Shown: piece after piece, positions 15,537 to 24,139 of the stretch
Layout: each line of letters begins with the position of its first letter
Numbering within the stretch: the stretch's first letter is position 1
Source of the DNA: a virus
Virus record (IMG/VR): IMGVR_UViG_3300048839_001326
Coordinates: 1-47,030 of that record
Length of the DNA: 47,030 nt
Reading direction: 5' to 3' (one strand)
Made by a program: the position numbers and the translations under genes
Notes under the pieces: generated by a model
The model's input: only the letters and a program-made list of their open reading frames with translations
Databases searched by the model: none
Told to the model about the DNA's origin: nothing

Positions 15537-16238
15537 ATGAGCAAGATATTACAAGCAGGTGATGTTGGATTCGGAATTCTGATTGAACATGATGCTGGAT
15601 ATATTAATAGTGAAATCAACAAGGATATTTTAACCGAAAGTTTTGAGTTAAAACCCGGACAACCTGTATTAGTTAACTGTATTTTACAAAAATGGGGCGT
15701 TAAAAACAAAAACGGTCGTATCTACCCCAAAGACGTTTTAATACCACAAGTTGACGTTTATCAGGAATTGGTTAAAACAAACAGTGCTGTTTCAGAAGCC
15801 GACCACCCAGATAGTAGTATCATATCGCTTCAAAATATCTCTCACATGATTACAAAGATGTGGTGGGGAAGTAATGAGCAAGAAAATGTTTTATATGGTC
15901 AGTTGAAATTAATTGTTTCTCCGGGATACATAAAATATGGTGTTGTTTCAGTAGTTGGTGATAAGATTGTATTGTACCTACAAAATAAAATTAAGTTAGG
16001 TATTTCCAGTCGTGGTGTTGGTACACTCAAAGAAGTTAATGGTGAAAACATGGTTCAGAATGATTTTGAATTAATCGGTTTCGACCTTGTAGCTACGCCA
16101 AGTACTCCCGGTGCATATTTATTTCCAGAAAAACAAAATAGCGTTGGATTCGGTGAGAACTATGTGAACAAGAACGGTATTTATTTAAAAGAAGAGGACA
16201 GTAAAATAATAACAGCCGTAAATCGATTCTTATTATAA
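15537..16238 (+). CDS. Prohead maturation protease (gp21-like)
   Basis: This serine protease of the T4 gp21/herpesvirus-assemblin fold cleaves scaffold and capsid proteins during head maturation. At 233 residues it is close to T4 gp21 (212). Visible signatures are KNKNGRIYPKDVL (57-69), SEADHPD with the probable catalytic His at 90, LGISSRGVGTL with the probable nucleophile Ser at 157 or 158, and FELIGFDLVATPS with a conserved Asp at 183. It is followed by the scaffold and major capsid genes, matching T4 order 21-22-23. The ATG is preceded by the C-variant late motif and no Shine-Dalgarno sequence. Confidence 0.93.
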   Translation: MSKILQAGDVGFGILIEHDAGYINSEINKDILTESFELKPGQPVLVNCILQKWGVKNKNGRIYPKDVLIPQVDVYQELVKTNSAVSEADHPDSSIISLQNISHMITKMWWGSNEQENVLYGQLKLIVSPGYIKYGVVSVVGDKIVLYLQNKIKLGISSRGVGTLKEVNGENMVQNDFELIGFDLVATPSTPGAYLFPEKQNSVGFGENYVNKNGIYLKEEDSKIITAVNRFLL

Positions 16239-16319
16239 GAAAAAATGGTGGCAAAAATAATGATAAAATTCGGAAACATCAAGAATTTTATAAAAAAACA
16301 TACTTTTTCGCAATGAGAA

Positions 16320-16329
16320 TGTATTTATA
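16320..16329 (+). promoter_or_regulatory. Late-type motif TGTATTTATA
   Basis: Ends 36 bases before the scaffold ATG at 16366. No motif occurs before the capsid gene, so scaffold and capsid probably share this start. Confidence 0.5.
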
Positions 16330-16365
16330 TAAAAATTATAGTATTAGATACGACTTATTAACAAC

Positions 16366-17922
16366 ATGAAAGACGATAAAAAATCATCGATTATTAAAGA
16401 AGCCTTAACTGATTACAATGCAATCAAGGAGGCTGCGGAAACTAATGCTAAAAAGAAATTAGCCGAAGAATTTCCTGAAAAGTTTAGTAGCTTATTAAAG
16501 GAAGAAATAAATAAAAATAAATCAAAAAAAGAATCCTATAAAAAATTGGATGTAAAGAAAGAATCTGAGGAATCAGATGATGTTGAAACAAATAAAGAAT
16601 CTGTTATGAAGAATCAAACTAAAGAGACCAAAAAGGTTGTAAAAGAAAATGCTGGAGAAGGAAAACCCTTTGATGAAAAAGCAAAAGGACTTGAAACCGT
16701 TAAAGAAGAACGTGAGAAAGAATTTATGGCTGATATCGAAAGCGATACGCCAAATCAGGGAAAAGGTGAAACCGAGAAAGGTAACATCTTCACCGATAAA
16801 GTAAATCCAAGTTCAGGAAAACCGATTTCAAACATTTCTGAAGAATTTGATGTAACAGAACTCGATGTTGATAGTGTCGGTTCTGCTTTGGAAAATGCTG
16901 ATGATGAAGACGAAGTTCTAACAATGGAAGAAATTGAAAGCGAAATTGCAAGCATGGAAAACCTTAACGGGATGAATGCTATGGAAGAAGCTAAAGATAG
17001 TGACCCATATTCAGAACTTGTTAACATGAGAAACAAACTCGATGAAATGATTAAAGGGTTTGGCGTTGAAGAGCAGAAAAATCAAGGTGGAAAACAGAGT
17101 ATTCCGGGTCGTGAAAATGGTGGTCCGACCACTCAAATGATTGACGAAGAATTACCTGTAGAAGAACAGAAGAACCAAGGTGGAAAACAAAGTATCCCCG
17201 GTCGTGAAAATGGTGGTCCTACCACTCAGATGATTGATGAAGAACCAATTACTGATGCTGATATTGAAGCAGTATTGGGTGCACCTGCAGAGCAATCTGT
17301 TGATGAAGCATCTGGTATGGCTCACAGTACAAGCAAACATGTAGCTGGTGACCATTTACCGGGAAAAGATTTCGCACCACAGCGTCACAAACGTTATGGT
17401 AGTGTAAACAATCCACAAAACGAAAGTACTGAGAAAAAGTTTGAAAGTTTACTTGAGGAAAACAAGAAGTTGACCAAGAAAATGAACGAAACAAAGAAGT
17501 ACAAGGAATCCGTTGGAACTTTAGTTGAAAGCTATAAGACCGCACTTGACAAGTATCGTAATCAATTGAAGGAGATGGCAGTTTTTAATACCAATTTGGC
17601 ACATGTAAATAACCTTTTGGTAAATGAAGAATTGGCATTGACTCAGGAAGATAAAATTAAAATTATCAACGAATTTAAAAAAGTTGATAGCATTACTGAA
17701 TCACAGAAGAAGTATAAAGCAGTTCTTACAGAAATGAAAGAAAGCAAAAAAACTTTAACTGAAAGTATTGAAGAAAAGGTGAACGCCTCAATTCAACCGT
17801 CTTCAAAACAAAAACTTGACGAAGTAGTGGAAAAAACAGCCTACGAAAACGATAAACATATTCAGAAAATGAAAAAACTTATTGAATACGTAGAACATAG
17901 AGGCAAAAAAAATAATCTTTAA
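16366..17922 (+). CDS. Prohead scaffold/core protein (gp22-like)
   Basis: This 518-residue protein is extremely charged (Lys/Glu-rich) and mostly helical, lying between prohead protease and major capsid protein, the place of the T4 scaffold gp22 (269 residues). Residues 1-120 are a basic-acidic helical region. Residues about 155-225 are acidic. Residues 234-295 hold two copies of a 31-residue repeat. The C-terminal 170 residues form long coiled-coil helices. Numerous L-x-E/I-x-E sites would suit cleavage by the gp21-like protease. It is roughly twice the T4 length. Identification rests mainly on position, composition and coiled-coil character. Confidence 0.75.
   Translation: MKDDKKSSIIKEALTDYNAIKEAAETNAKKKLAEEFPEKFSSLLKEEINKNKSKKESYKKLDVKKESEESDDVETNKESVMKNQTKETKKVVKENAGEGKPFDEKAKGLETVKEEREKEFMADIESDTPNQGKGETEKGNIFTDKVNPSSGKPISNISEEFDVTELDVDSVGSALENADDEDEVLTMEEIESEIASMENLNGMNAMEEAKDSDPYSELVNMRNKLDEMIKGFGVEEQKNQGGKQSIPGRENGGPTTQMIDEELPVEEQKNQGGKQSIPGRENGGPTTQMIDEEPITDADIEAVLGAPAEQSVDEASGMAHSTSKHVAGDHLPGKDFAPQRHKRYGSVNNPQNESTEKKFESLLEENKKLTKKMNETKKYKESVGTLVESYKTALDKYRNQLKEMAVFNTNLAHVNNLLVNEELALTQEDKIKIINEFKKVDSITESQKKYKAVLTEMKESKKTLTESIEEKVNASIQPSSKQKLDEVVEKTAYENDKHIQKMKKLIEYVEHRGKKNNL
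17065..17250 (+). repeat. 93-bp in-frame tandem repeat in scaffold gene
   Basis: Two adjacent copies (17065-17157 and 17158-17250) encode nearly identical 31-residue units containing VEEQKNQGGKQSIPGRENGG. The DNA copies differ mainly at third positions, so the duplication is older than the 48-bp repeat at 1274. Confidence 0.85.
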
Positions 17923-17943
17923 AAAATTTAAAACATTCATACA

Positions 17944-19599
17944 ATGGGATTTTTAATGGAAAGCGCAGAAGTTGGTAATATTGGATTAAAACAACTTCGT
18001 GAGCAAAGAGAAATAACCACCAACAGGTGGGAAAAGATTGGTCTTCTTGAAGGACTTGAAGGTAATGTTAAAGAAAACTGTGCGCAGTTATTCGAAAACC
18101 AGCTTTCACACATGATTAACGAATCTACTGATTCTGCAGCGTCAGGTCAGTTTGAAACTGTTGCATTCCCTGTTATTCGTAGGGTATTTGCTAAACTTTT
18201 AGCAAACGACATCGTTTCTGTACAGGCTCTCAATTTACCTATTGGTAAATTATACTACATCAACCCTAAAGCAAGCGTTAGAGTAACTGATGCTGAAACT
18301 GGAATTCATACATCACCAAATGGTGCATACCAGAACGCAGCAACTAACACTAACAGAACCGGATTTGAAGAACGTTCATTATACGATGCATTCTATGCAA
18401 CTGAATATGGTGAAGAAGGTACTTCATTGTTCGACCGTTCAAGGGGTCAGATTGACGTAATCACAGGTGCTACTACAGCAGCTACATTTGTACTTGGTAC
18501 TGATAAATTCGTTACCTTAACAGTTGGTGGTTTCGCTACCGATTCACAGGGTAAATTAATCGGTCCTGCTGGTGTTCCTATGGATACTGAAACTTTCCTT
18601 GCTGGATTGAAAGTATTTGCAGATGTTGCATTAACTGCACCTGCTGGTTTTGAAGGTATCGCTGCTGGTGATGCTATTCCTTTCAACGTAAAAGTTCAGA
18701 AATACGGACAGCCAATTGTTAACTCAGATGGTCAAATCGTTCTTATCGCTGACTTACAGTACGCTGGAACTGATGGTTATCAAGCAATGAGTGCTGCAAG
18801 CACACCTACTTTCTCTGTAACTTACAGAGTATACTCTGACCTTGAAGAAGATTCAAGAATGGCTGAAGTAACTTTCGTACTTGACCAAGTAACAGTATCT
18901 GTTGAAACACGTAAAATGCGTGCTATGTGGACACCAGAACTTGCACAGGACGTTAGTGCATTCCACAACATTGACGCTGAAGCTGAGTTAACTGCTCTTC
19001 TTTCAGAACAAATGGCTGCTGAAATCGACCGTGAAATTCTTCGTGACCTTCGTAGAGGTGCTGCATGGACTGCTCGTTGGGACTATAATGGTCTTCGTAG
19101 ACAATCTACTGCATACTACGGTACACAGAAAGACTGGAATCAGACATTGGTTACAAAAATCAACCAGATTTCAGCACAGATTCACAAAGCAACTCTTCGT
19201 GGTGGTGCATCATGGGTAGTTGTATCTCCTGAAGTTAGTGCAGTATTCGATGACCTTGAGTACTTCCACGTAAGTAATGCAAGTCCTGAACAGGATAAGT
19301 ATAACATGGGTATTGAAAAAATTGGTACTCTTAGTGGACGTTACATCGTTTATCGTGACCCATACGCACCTGCTAACACCGTACTTATTGGACATAAAGG
19401 TACATCAATCCTTGAGACTGGTTACATTTACGCTCCTTACGTACCGATGCAGTTGACTCCGGTTATGTACAACCCATTCGATTTCACTCCGATTCGTGGT
19501 ATCATGACTCGTTATGCAAAGAAAATGGTTCTTAACCGTTACTACGGTAGAATTTTCTGCGATGGTCTTCAGACTTTCGGAATTGGTGACTTACAGTAA
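17944..19599 (+). CDS. Major capsid protein (gp23-like)
   Basis: This 551-residue protein (T4 gp23: 521) forms the head shell. The N-terminus is a helical propeptide with a candidate gp21-type cleavage site L-L-E/G at residues 34-37, matching the (I/L)-x-E rule. The HK97-fold region includes ENQLSHMINES, FPVIRRVFAKLLANDIVSVQ near residues 77-96, and the C-terminal run around PFDFTPIRGIMTRYAKKMVLNR. It follows the scaffold gene with a 21-base gap and ends before a strong terminator. Arginine is mostly CGT in the second half, unlike the AGA-rich neighbours, suggesting codon optimisation for high expression. Confidence 0.95.
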   Translation: MGFLMESAEVGNIGLKQLREQREITTNRWEKIGLLEGLEGNVKENCAQLFENQLSHMINESTDSAASGQFETVAFPVIRRVFAKLLANDIVSVQALNLPIGKLYYINPKASVRVTDAETGIHTSPNGAYQNAATNTNRTGFEERSLYDAFYATEYGEEGTSLFDRSRGQIDVITGATTAATFVLGTDKFVTLTVGGFATDSQGKLIGPAGVPMDTETFLAGLKVFADVALTAPAGFEGIAAGDAIPFNVKVQKYGQPIVNSDGQIVLIADLQYAGTDGYQAMSAASTPTFSVTYRVYSDLEEDSRMAEVTFVLDQVTVSVETRKMRAMWTPELAQDVSAFHNIDAEAELTALLSEQMAAEIDREILRDLRRGAAWTARWDYNGLRRQSTAYYGTQKDWNQTLVTKINQISAQIHKATLRGGASWVVVSPEVSAVFDDLEYFHVSNASPEQDKYNMGIEKIGTLSGRYIVYRDPYAPANTVLIGHKGTSILETGYIYAPYVPMQLTPVMYNPFDFTPIRGIMTRYAKKMVLNRYYGRIFCDGLQTFGIGDLQ

Positions 19600-19614
19600 T
19601 CACTGGATATAGAA

Positions 19615-19647
19615 TAAAAAAGGTGGTCAATTTGACCACCTTTTTTT
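19615..19647 (+). terminator. Rho-independent terminator after capsid gene
   Basis: GGTGGTCAA pairs with TTGACCACC around a minimal loop, flanked by A- and T-tracts. It is the strongest-looking terminator in the window and suits the most highly expressed gene. Confidence 0.9.
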
Positions 19648-19654
19648 ATTATAT

Positions 19655-19664
19655 AGTATTTATT
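19655..19664 (+). promoter_or_regulatory. Late-type motif AGTATTTATT
   Basis: Lies right after the capsid terminator and ends 16 bases before the ATG at 19681. Confidence 0.5.
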
Positions 19665-19680
19665 CTAAAATTTGGTTTAT

Positions 19681-20004
19681 ATGGTTAAGGCAACAAGCAC
19701 AGTAACTGCGAGAAACGTCACAGCAACATCAATTGGTGGCAACACACAAATTATATTTACAATTAAAAGTTTTTTTGCATTAATCGGCAGTATGATTGGA
19801 ATCTTTTTTGGTTTTTATATGCTTGTTATTATGCCGAGAATGGAAAACATGGAAAAAAACTATGAAAAAATGTATCAAGAACAGAAAGAACTAAATAAAA
19901 CTTTCACAAAGGAAATTACTGAATTAAAAATTAATATAGGTTCTTCAGAAAAACAACCAATAGTTAAAGACAACTCTAATCTTGCTTCGGTAAAAGGTGA
20001 TTAA
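19681..20004 (+). CDS. Small single-span membrane protein with coiled coil
   Basis: I place the start at the ATG at 19681 rather than the TTG at 19672, because ATG is used throughout and the late motif spacing then fits. The 107-residue protein has a polar Thr/Ser-rich N-terminus and one hydrophobic segment at about 31-57 (FFALIGSMIGIFFGFYMLVIM). A charged coiled coil and a short polar tail follow. The architecture resembles the 14859 protein; the two flank the head-assembly genes. A lysis-related or head-membrane anchoring role is possible. Its end overlaps the convergent gene's stop by four bases. Confidence 0.6.
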   Translation: MVKATSTVTARNVTATSIGGNTQIIFTIKSFFALIGSMIGIFFGFYMLVIMPRMENMEKNYEKMYQEQKELNKTFTKEITELKINIGSSEKQPIVKDNSNLASVKGD

Positions 20005-20279
20005 TCTTCACTGATTTCAATTACTTTAATTACATCAAAACCCTCTGAAAGATTTTCATATGCTTTAAGTCTTTCCTTCAATTTCTCATAGGTTTTTAAT
20101 AAAAGAGTTTGAATTGTCTCCAAATCAATTTCCATTGAACTTGTTTCTTCGCTAAAATCCACCCATTCTTTATTTTTAGGTTTATATTGTCCATAAAAAT
20201 AAATTTCTTCATTTTTGGGATTGAACCTAACCATAATTCTTTGATTTGGTTGTTCTTCTATTTTAACTATCCATTCCAT
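20001..20279 (-). CDS. Acidic hypothetical protein
   Basis: This 92-residue acidic protein has a strand-rich first half (WIVKIEEQPNQRIMVRFNP, then EEIYFYGQYKP) and a helical second half with regularly spaced leucines. It has no membrane or metal-binding motif. It is the last gene of the minus-strand helicase unit, five bases after the small Cys-rich gene. Unknown function. Confidence 0.6.
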   Translation of the reverse strand: MEWIVKIEEQPNQRIMVRFNPKNEEIYFYGQYKPKNKEWVDFSEETSSMEIDLETIQTLLLKTYEKLKERLKAYENLSEGFDVIKVIEISED

Positions 20280-20283
20280 AATA

Positions 20284-20424
20284 TCAGCGTTTACATTTAC
20301 AATATTTTTTAAAACCTATGGGTTCATAAGGACTTGCCCTTCTATCAATTTCAAGTCCACATTTAGGACATGGTTGATTAAATCCCATTCCCAATTGTCC
20401 CAAATCGTATGGGTTTGAATTCAT
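20284..20424 (-). CDS. 46-residue zinc-ribbon-like protein
   Basis: An ATG at 20424 (read on the minus strand) opens a 46-codon frame ending at TGA 20284-20286. The ATG overlaps the helicase stop in an ATGA, strong evidence for a translationally coupled gene. The product has CPKCG near residue 19 and a C-terminal CKC, together a plausible four-cysteine metal site in a very small protein. It could be a nucleic-acid-binding accessory to the helicase, but that is inference from adjacency. Confidence 0.6.
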   Translation of the reverse strand: MNSNPYDLGQLGMGFNQPCPKCGLEIDRRASPYEPIGFKKYCKCKR

Positions 20425-21908
20425 TCTTCTTCGTCTGTCCATGTTCTATCAAAAATTAATTCCAGTTTTGCCCTTGTGTATGCAACATATTCAAGGTTTT
20501 TCTCCTGTATGTGTTGCCAAGATTTTTGTGCCTTCATTGGCAATAAATCCGGTCTGATAATAAATACTCGGTTTGCTTCCAAACCTTTGATTTTATGAAC
20601 GGTACTTAATACAATTCCCTGAATTTCATCAGTGAAAATGCTTCTTATTTTATTTTTTAAGTCCTCAATGCTATCAGCAAGTTTAGCCAAAAACAATAGT
20701 GTAGTCACCTTATCTTCTAATGCAACATAAGCTGTATGTTCGTTTGGGTTTAAAACACCACTTTTCTTTAATTCGGTTCTAAAATTCGACAACTCTTGTT
20801 CCCAGAACTGGTTTAGTTTTGGTATGTTGTTAATTTTACCAATTAATTCAATTAAGTGTATTCCAATATCGCTACCTTTTATTATTGCCTTTTTATGTTG
20901 CACCAAAAATTCGAAAAATAGTTTAACCAATGGCATTGTTGTTCTACATAGAATGAAATCACCGCTTTGTGCCTCCTTTAAAACATCACCATCCCTAACA
21001 CAACCCTCTGGTGCATCTGGAAGTGCTTTGATATCCGGCACAATTTCCTGTGCTTTTCTTATTACTGCCTGTGAGCATCTGAACGATACTGATAATGGAA
21101 GAACTTTAGTGTTTTGAAACTTCTCAAACCATTCAAACGATTTTTCATCGGCAGCATTGAAACCATAGATTCCCTGAAAGAAATCGCCAACACATATTAA
21201 TCGACCAGTTAGTTTACCAGATAATTTATCTTTTTTAAGTACCTTTTCAATTATTCTGATTTGACAACGGTTTAGGTCTTGAACCTCATCAACAAAAACA
21301 TAATCCTGTGGAAACATCCAGATACCATTATCAACAGCAGGAAGATAAATCATATCAGTATAATCAAAACTGGTTCTATCTGTTGTGACCTCATCCAATA
21401 CTTTAAGTACTCTCTTTATGTCCTTGGGTTTGTTGATACTTATATCGTATCTTTCGGTGATATATGGAATGTATTCCGGCTTTAAAGTTAATGTCAAACG
21501 ACACAAATCAACTAACTTCTTTATACTTGTAAGATAATTTGTAATTGCTTCATCATTTTTAAACTCATCATCTAATCCCCAAGATTTGGCTTTTTTTTGT
21601 ATGATTTTATCAACCTTGAATTCATCAAACCTGATTTTATCGCCATATTTTCTTTTGATTGCTGCAGTACCAAGACCATAAGTGGTATAACAACGAACGT
21701 GTTCCGGGAGTCTTGTTTTTAATTCTTCCTGAATGTGTTTATTAAATGCCAAAAACATAATTGATTTGTCTTTAGGCAATAATTTTACGGCTTCAACGAT
21801 TGTTGAAGTTTTTCCTGCACCAGCATATGCCTTGATTAAAATATTTTCCGGTCTTTTCTTTGTGAATAAGAATATTCTTTCTTGTTCTGGGGTTGGTTTA
21901 AAATTCAT
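20421..21908 (-). CDS. UvrD-like superfamily 1A DNA helicase
   Basis: This 495-residue ATP-dependent 3'-5' helicase candidate probably acts in phage replication or recombination. Motifs in order are Q-motif TPEQE (6-10), Walker A AYAGAGKTST (27-36), Ia FLAFNK (52-57), II VFVDEVQD (204-211), III VGDFFQGIYGF (240-250), IV SFRCS, V LSTVHKIKGLEANRVF and VI EYVAYTRAK near the C-terminus. All core catalytic residues are present. T4 encodes Dda (SF1B) and UvsW; this one is closer to the compact UvrD/PcrA type. It overlaps the upstream gene (21905-21908) and the downstream small gene, so four genes form one unit from the TATATTTG promoter near 22375. Confidence 0.9.
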   Translation of the reverse strand: MNFKPTPEQERIFLFTKKRPENILIKAYAGAGKTSTIVEAVKLLPKDKSIMFLAFNKHIQEELKTRLPEHVRCYTTYGLGTAAIKRKYGDKIRFDEFKVDKIIQKKAKSWGLDDEFKNDEAITNYLTSIKKLVDLCRLTLTLKPEYIPYITERYDISINKPKDIKRVLKVLDEVTTDRTSFDYTDMIYLPAVDNGIWMFPQDYVFVDEVQDLNRCQIRIIEKVLKKDKLSGKLTGRLICVGDFFQGIYGFNAADEKSFEWFEKFQNTKVLPLSVSFRCSQAVIRKAQEIVPDIKALPDAPEGCVRDGDVLKEAQSGDFILCRTTMPLVKLFFEFLVQHKKAIIKGSDIGIHLIELIGKINNIPKLNQFWEQELSNFRTELKKSGVLNPNEHTAYVALEDKVTTLLFLAKLADSIEDLKNKIRSIFTDEIQGIVLSTVHKIKGLEANRVFIIRPDLLPMKAQKSWQHIQEKNLEYVAYTRAKLELIFDRTWTDEEE

Positions 21909-22354
21909 ATTATTTCGTTCCAGTTTTCGTCTTTAAATTCATATATTTTCATTTCTTCAGTAACAAGTACTTTGAATCCGTCTACTTTTTCATATATTTT
22001 TCCGTTTGAGGAAACATATTTACCCAGATTATCTCTGTTTTCGAGTGATGTTACCATGATATTATAATTTTTATTAATCATAAGGTCTACATCTCCTAAC
22101 ATCTTCATGTTTTCCCACAATAAAGCTGCAATTTCATCACCAATTTGTCCAAGCATATTCAGACATTCATTTAGTTTTTCACTTGTTTCTTGGTCAAATT
22201 CTGCGCTTCTTCGAGACAAAACATCATGTATAATGTATCTGGATATTTCAATTGCAAAAAACTTGTCTTCCGGTTTATCTTCGTAATTATCTGATAATTG
22301 AATACAGGGTCTACCTTCATCATTTAAATCTAAATCATACTCTATTTTATGCAT
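21905..22354 (-). CDS. Conserved-looking hypothetical protein, first gene of helicase unit
   Basis: This 149-residue acidic protein starts MHKIEYDLDLNDEGRPC, with an EDKPEDKFFAIEISRYI segment and a helical middle (LNMLGQIGDEIAALLWENMK). A beta-rich end contains NGKIYEKVDGFKVLVTEEMK. It has no membrane segment or catalytic motif. Its stop overlaps the helicase ATG by four bases (ATGA). The upstream region carries a Bacteroidota-type -7 element and no late motif in this direction, suggesting early expression. Function unknown. Confidence 0.65.
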   Translation of the reverse strand: MHKIEYDLDLNDEGRPCIQLSDNYEDKPEDKFFAIEISRYIIHDVLSRRSAEFDQETSEKLNECLNMLGQIGDEIAALLWENMKMLGDVDLMINKNYNIMVTSLENRDNLGKYVSSNGKIYEKVDGFKVLVTEEMKIYEFKDENWNEII

Positions 22355-22374
22355 ATCTTAAATATTGATAACCA

Positions 22375-22407
22375 CAAATATATCAAAAAAATTCTAAATC
22401 ATAGCAA
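22375..22407 (-). promoter_or_regulatory. Bacteroidota-type early promoter candidate
   Basis: On the minus strand TATATTTG (22375-22382) matches the -7 consensus TAnnTTTG. A TTG lies at 22405-22407, 22 bases upstream, somewhat far for a -33 element. The -7 box ends 20 bases before the ATG at 22354. Confidence 0.45.
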
Positions 22408-22426
22408 TTATTTAAAAAAACTTTTT

Positions 22427-22436
22427 AGTATTTATA
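22427..22436 (+). promoter_or_regulatory. Late-type motif AGTATTTATA
   Basis: A perfect motif ending 18 bases before the ATG at 22455, divergent from the early promoter candidate at 22375. Confidence 0.6.
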
Positions 22437-22454
22437 TTAAAATAAAGCAATATC

Positions 22455-23573
22455 ATGGCACTAATAACAGTAGCAGATAAAAACAAACTATTTCTTCATG
22501 TTAAACATGAATTAGGACATCCGTTGAGACCATTTGAAATTAAAGATGAAATGATGGATTCTTATTTGGAGATGGTGGTGGAAGACTATTCATCGCTTGT
22601 TAATCAATGGTTAATACAACAGCAATGGATTAGTTTAGAGGGTTTAAGTAAAGAAAATAGTGATTTTCTCGCAGCATTTACAACTAAATCAAATGCATAT
22701 ATGGAAAGTTTCACATATGCTTATTCAAGACAGGTTGGTTTGGGTACAAATGCACCCGCAGCAACTGGTTGGGAATTAAAACGTGACTATATTGTTACAT
22801 CTGCACACACACAGCACTATATAATCCCCGCAGGGAGAGAAGTAAATGAAGTATTATGGGAAACACCACCACAGATAGATAGTGGCTTAGTTGACCCCTT
22901 TGCATTAAATGCGTGGACTCCCGGTATGGTTGGTTGGTCGTATATGGGTCGTCCAGCAATGTATGTGCAGCCAACATTCTCAACACTTTTATCTGCACAG
23001 GATAGAAGAATGAAACAAAGAGTTTTACAATCTGTGCTTACATATCGTATTACGGGTTTGGCAAGTGGTGAAAAAATATTACATCTATATCCAGTTCCCG
23101 GAGACCGATATGAAATAAGTAGTTCGTGGGGTAAACATTATGCCGGAAGAAAAGTTTGGTATTGGTATTACGACACAAATGATGTTGGTAGAGATAAGTG
23201 TTTGGAAGAAAATAGTGATATTATTAAATTACCTTCAGATTCCCCAACAAAAGTATTGAGATGGGACAACATGAATGATGTTGCTCGTCAGCAAATAAGA
23301 AATTTACTTATAGCCAAAGTAAAAATAGTAATTGGTGGAATTAGAGGTTTTTATAGTGGTGAACTCGGTGTTGCAGACAAGCAATTAACTATGGACTATC
23401 GTCACCTATTGGATGAAGGCACAAAATTAAAAGAGGACATGGAAAAATTAATTCTTGACCAATTAGATAAATTGAGTCAGGAAAACATGACTAAGATTCG
23501 TGCAGAAATTGCAGAAAACGTTAATAAAGAACGTGGCTATCAACCACCTATGTTCCCAATAATTGCGATTTAA
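22455..23573 (+). CDS. Neck/head-completion protein (gp13-like)
   Basis: This 372-residue protein (T4 gp13: 309) probably binds the portal vertex after packaging and forms the neck with gp14. Support comes from an N-terminal helical region, a Trp/Tyr-rich beta region (KVWYWYYDTNDVG near 235), and a C-terminal helix-hairpin-helix area. The last runs IRNLLIAKVKIVIGGIRGFY, then LTMDYRHLLDEGTKLKEDME, similar in layout to the end of T4-type gp13 (helix, Gly-rich turn, helix with Glu-rich tail). The gene pair 22455/23575 mirrors the T4 order 13-14. Homology is by pattern, not high identity. Confidence 0.6.
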   Translation: MALITVADKNKLFLHVKHELGHPLRPFEIKDEMMDSYLEMVVEDYSSLVNQWLIQQQWISLEGLSKENSDFLAAFTTKSNAYMESFTYAYSRQVGLGTNAPAATGWELKRDYIVTSAHTQHYIIPAGREVNEVLWETPPQIDSGLVDPFALNAWTPGMVGWSYMGRPAMYVQPTFSTLLSAQDRRMKQRVLQSVLTYRITGLASGEKILHLYPVPGDRYEISSSWGKHYAGRKVWYWYYDTNDVGRDKCLEENSDIIKLPSDSPTKVLRWDNMNDVARQQIRNLLIAKVKIVIGGIRGFYSGELGVADKQLTMDYRHLLDEGTKLKEDMEKLILDQLDKLSQENMTKIRAEIAENVNKERGYQPPMFPIIAI

Positions 23574-23574
23574 T

Positions 23575-24126
23575 ATGAAGAAGAAAAAACAAATAATTGA
23601 CCTTGAAGAACAAAGAATGGGTTTGTTTATGACAGACAATTCTTTCGATTTGGATGTTATGTACGGCAGAAACTTCTTACAAACAGATAATGCACAGGAA
23701 GTTATAATACACAAAATCAATATAATTGAAACCAAATCACATAATTTATATGGTCAAGCCAAGACAAAAGATAAAAAGTTCATGCCACCAGTTCGAATTT
23801 CGGTAATGGTGAGTATTGAAGAAGGGAAACAAGACTTTTATGGTGGTAATCCCGGTGGTATTGTTAGGGATGATACCGGAAATATTAGTTTTGGTGTTTA
23901 TCTTAAAGAATTAGAAGAAAAACAAATCGAAATTGATAGGGGTGACATTATTGAATATAACATGAGTGGTGAAAAAAGTAGATATTATGAAGTTGAATCC
24001 GCAAATAATGTTACAGATGAAACTAAAAAAACAATTGGTGGTTTTAAACCGTATTGGAAACGAATAACTGGAGTTCCGGTGAAAGAAGATGTTGTTCCGT
24101 TTTTATCAGAAACAAAAGGGAGTTAA
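23575..24126 (+). CDS. Neck protein (gp14-like)
   Basis: I place the start at the ATG at 23575, two bases after the gp13-like stop, rather than at the TTG at 23563. The 183-residue product matches the T4 gp14 layout. It has an N-terminal DLDVMYGRNF segment, a central LYGQAKTKD followed by strand PPVRISVMVSIEE, RGDIIEYNMSG, then YEVESANNV, and a C-terminal GGFKPYWKRITGVPV. T4 gp14 has 256 residues, so this is shorter. With gp13 it should make the collar joining head and tail. A terminator follows the stop. Confidence 0.6.
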   Translation: MKKKKQIIDLEEQRMGLFMTDNSFDLDVMYGRNFLQTDNAQEVIIHKINIIETKSHNLYGQAKTKDKKFMPPVRISVMVSIEEGKQDFYGGNPGGIVRDDTGNISFGVYLKELEEKQIEIDRGDIIEYNMSGEKSRYYEVESANNVTDETKKTIGGFKPYWKRITGVPVKEDVVPFLSETKGS

Positions 24127-24139
24127 CACTCCCTTTTTT
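24114..24139. terminator. Terminator between convergent genes
   Basis: AAAAGGGAGT and ACTCCCTTTT form a perfect stem around TAAC. A- and T-tracts on both sides allow use on both strands. Confidence 0.85.

Noticed and set aside
16245-16316. 23-codon ATG frame between protease and scaffold genes
   Set aside because: Very short, basic and with no overlap or motif support; the late motif at 16320 lies after it. Possible but not supportable.
19672-19680. TTG start for the small membrane protein
   Set aside because: The ATG at 19681 keeps the usual start codon and motif spacing. The same reasoning moves the gp14-like start to 23575 and the small acidic protein to 38211.
20559-20568. Late-type motif copy inside the helicase gene (minus strand)
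   Set aside because: No gene starts nearby; treated as chance in AT-rich DNA. A similar internal copy lies at 30873-30882. They show the motif alone is not proof of a promoter.
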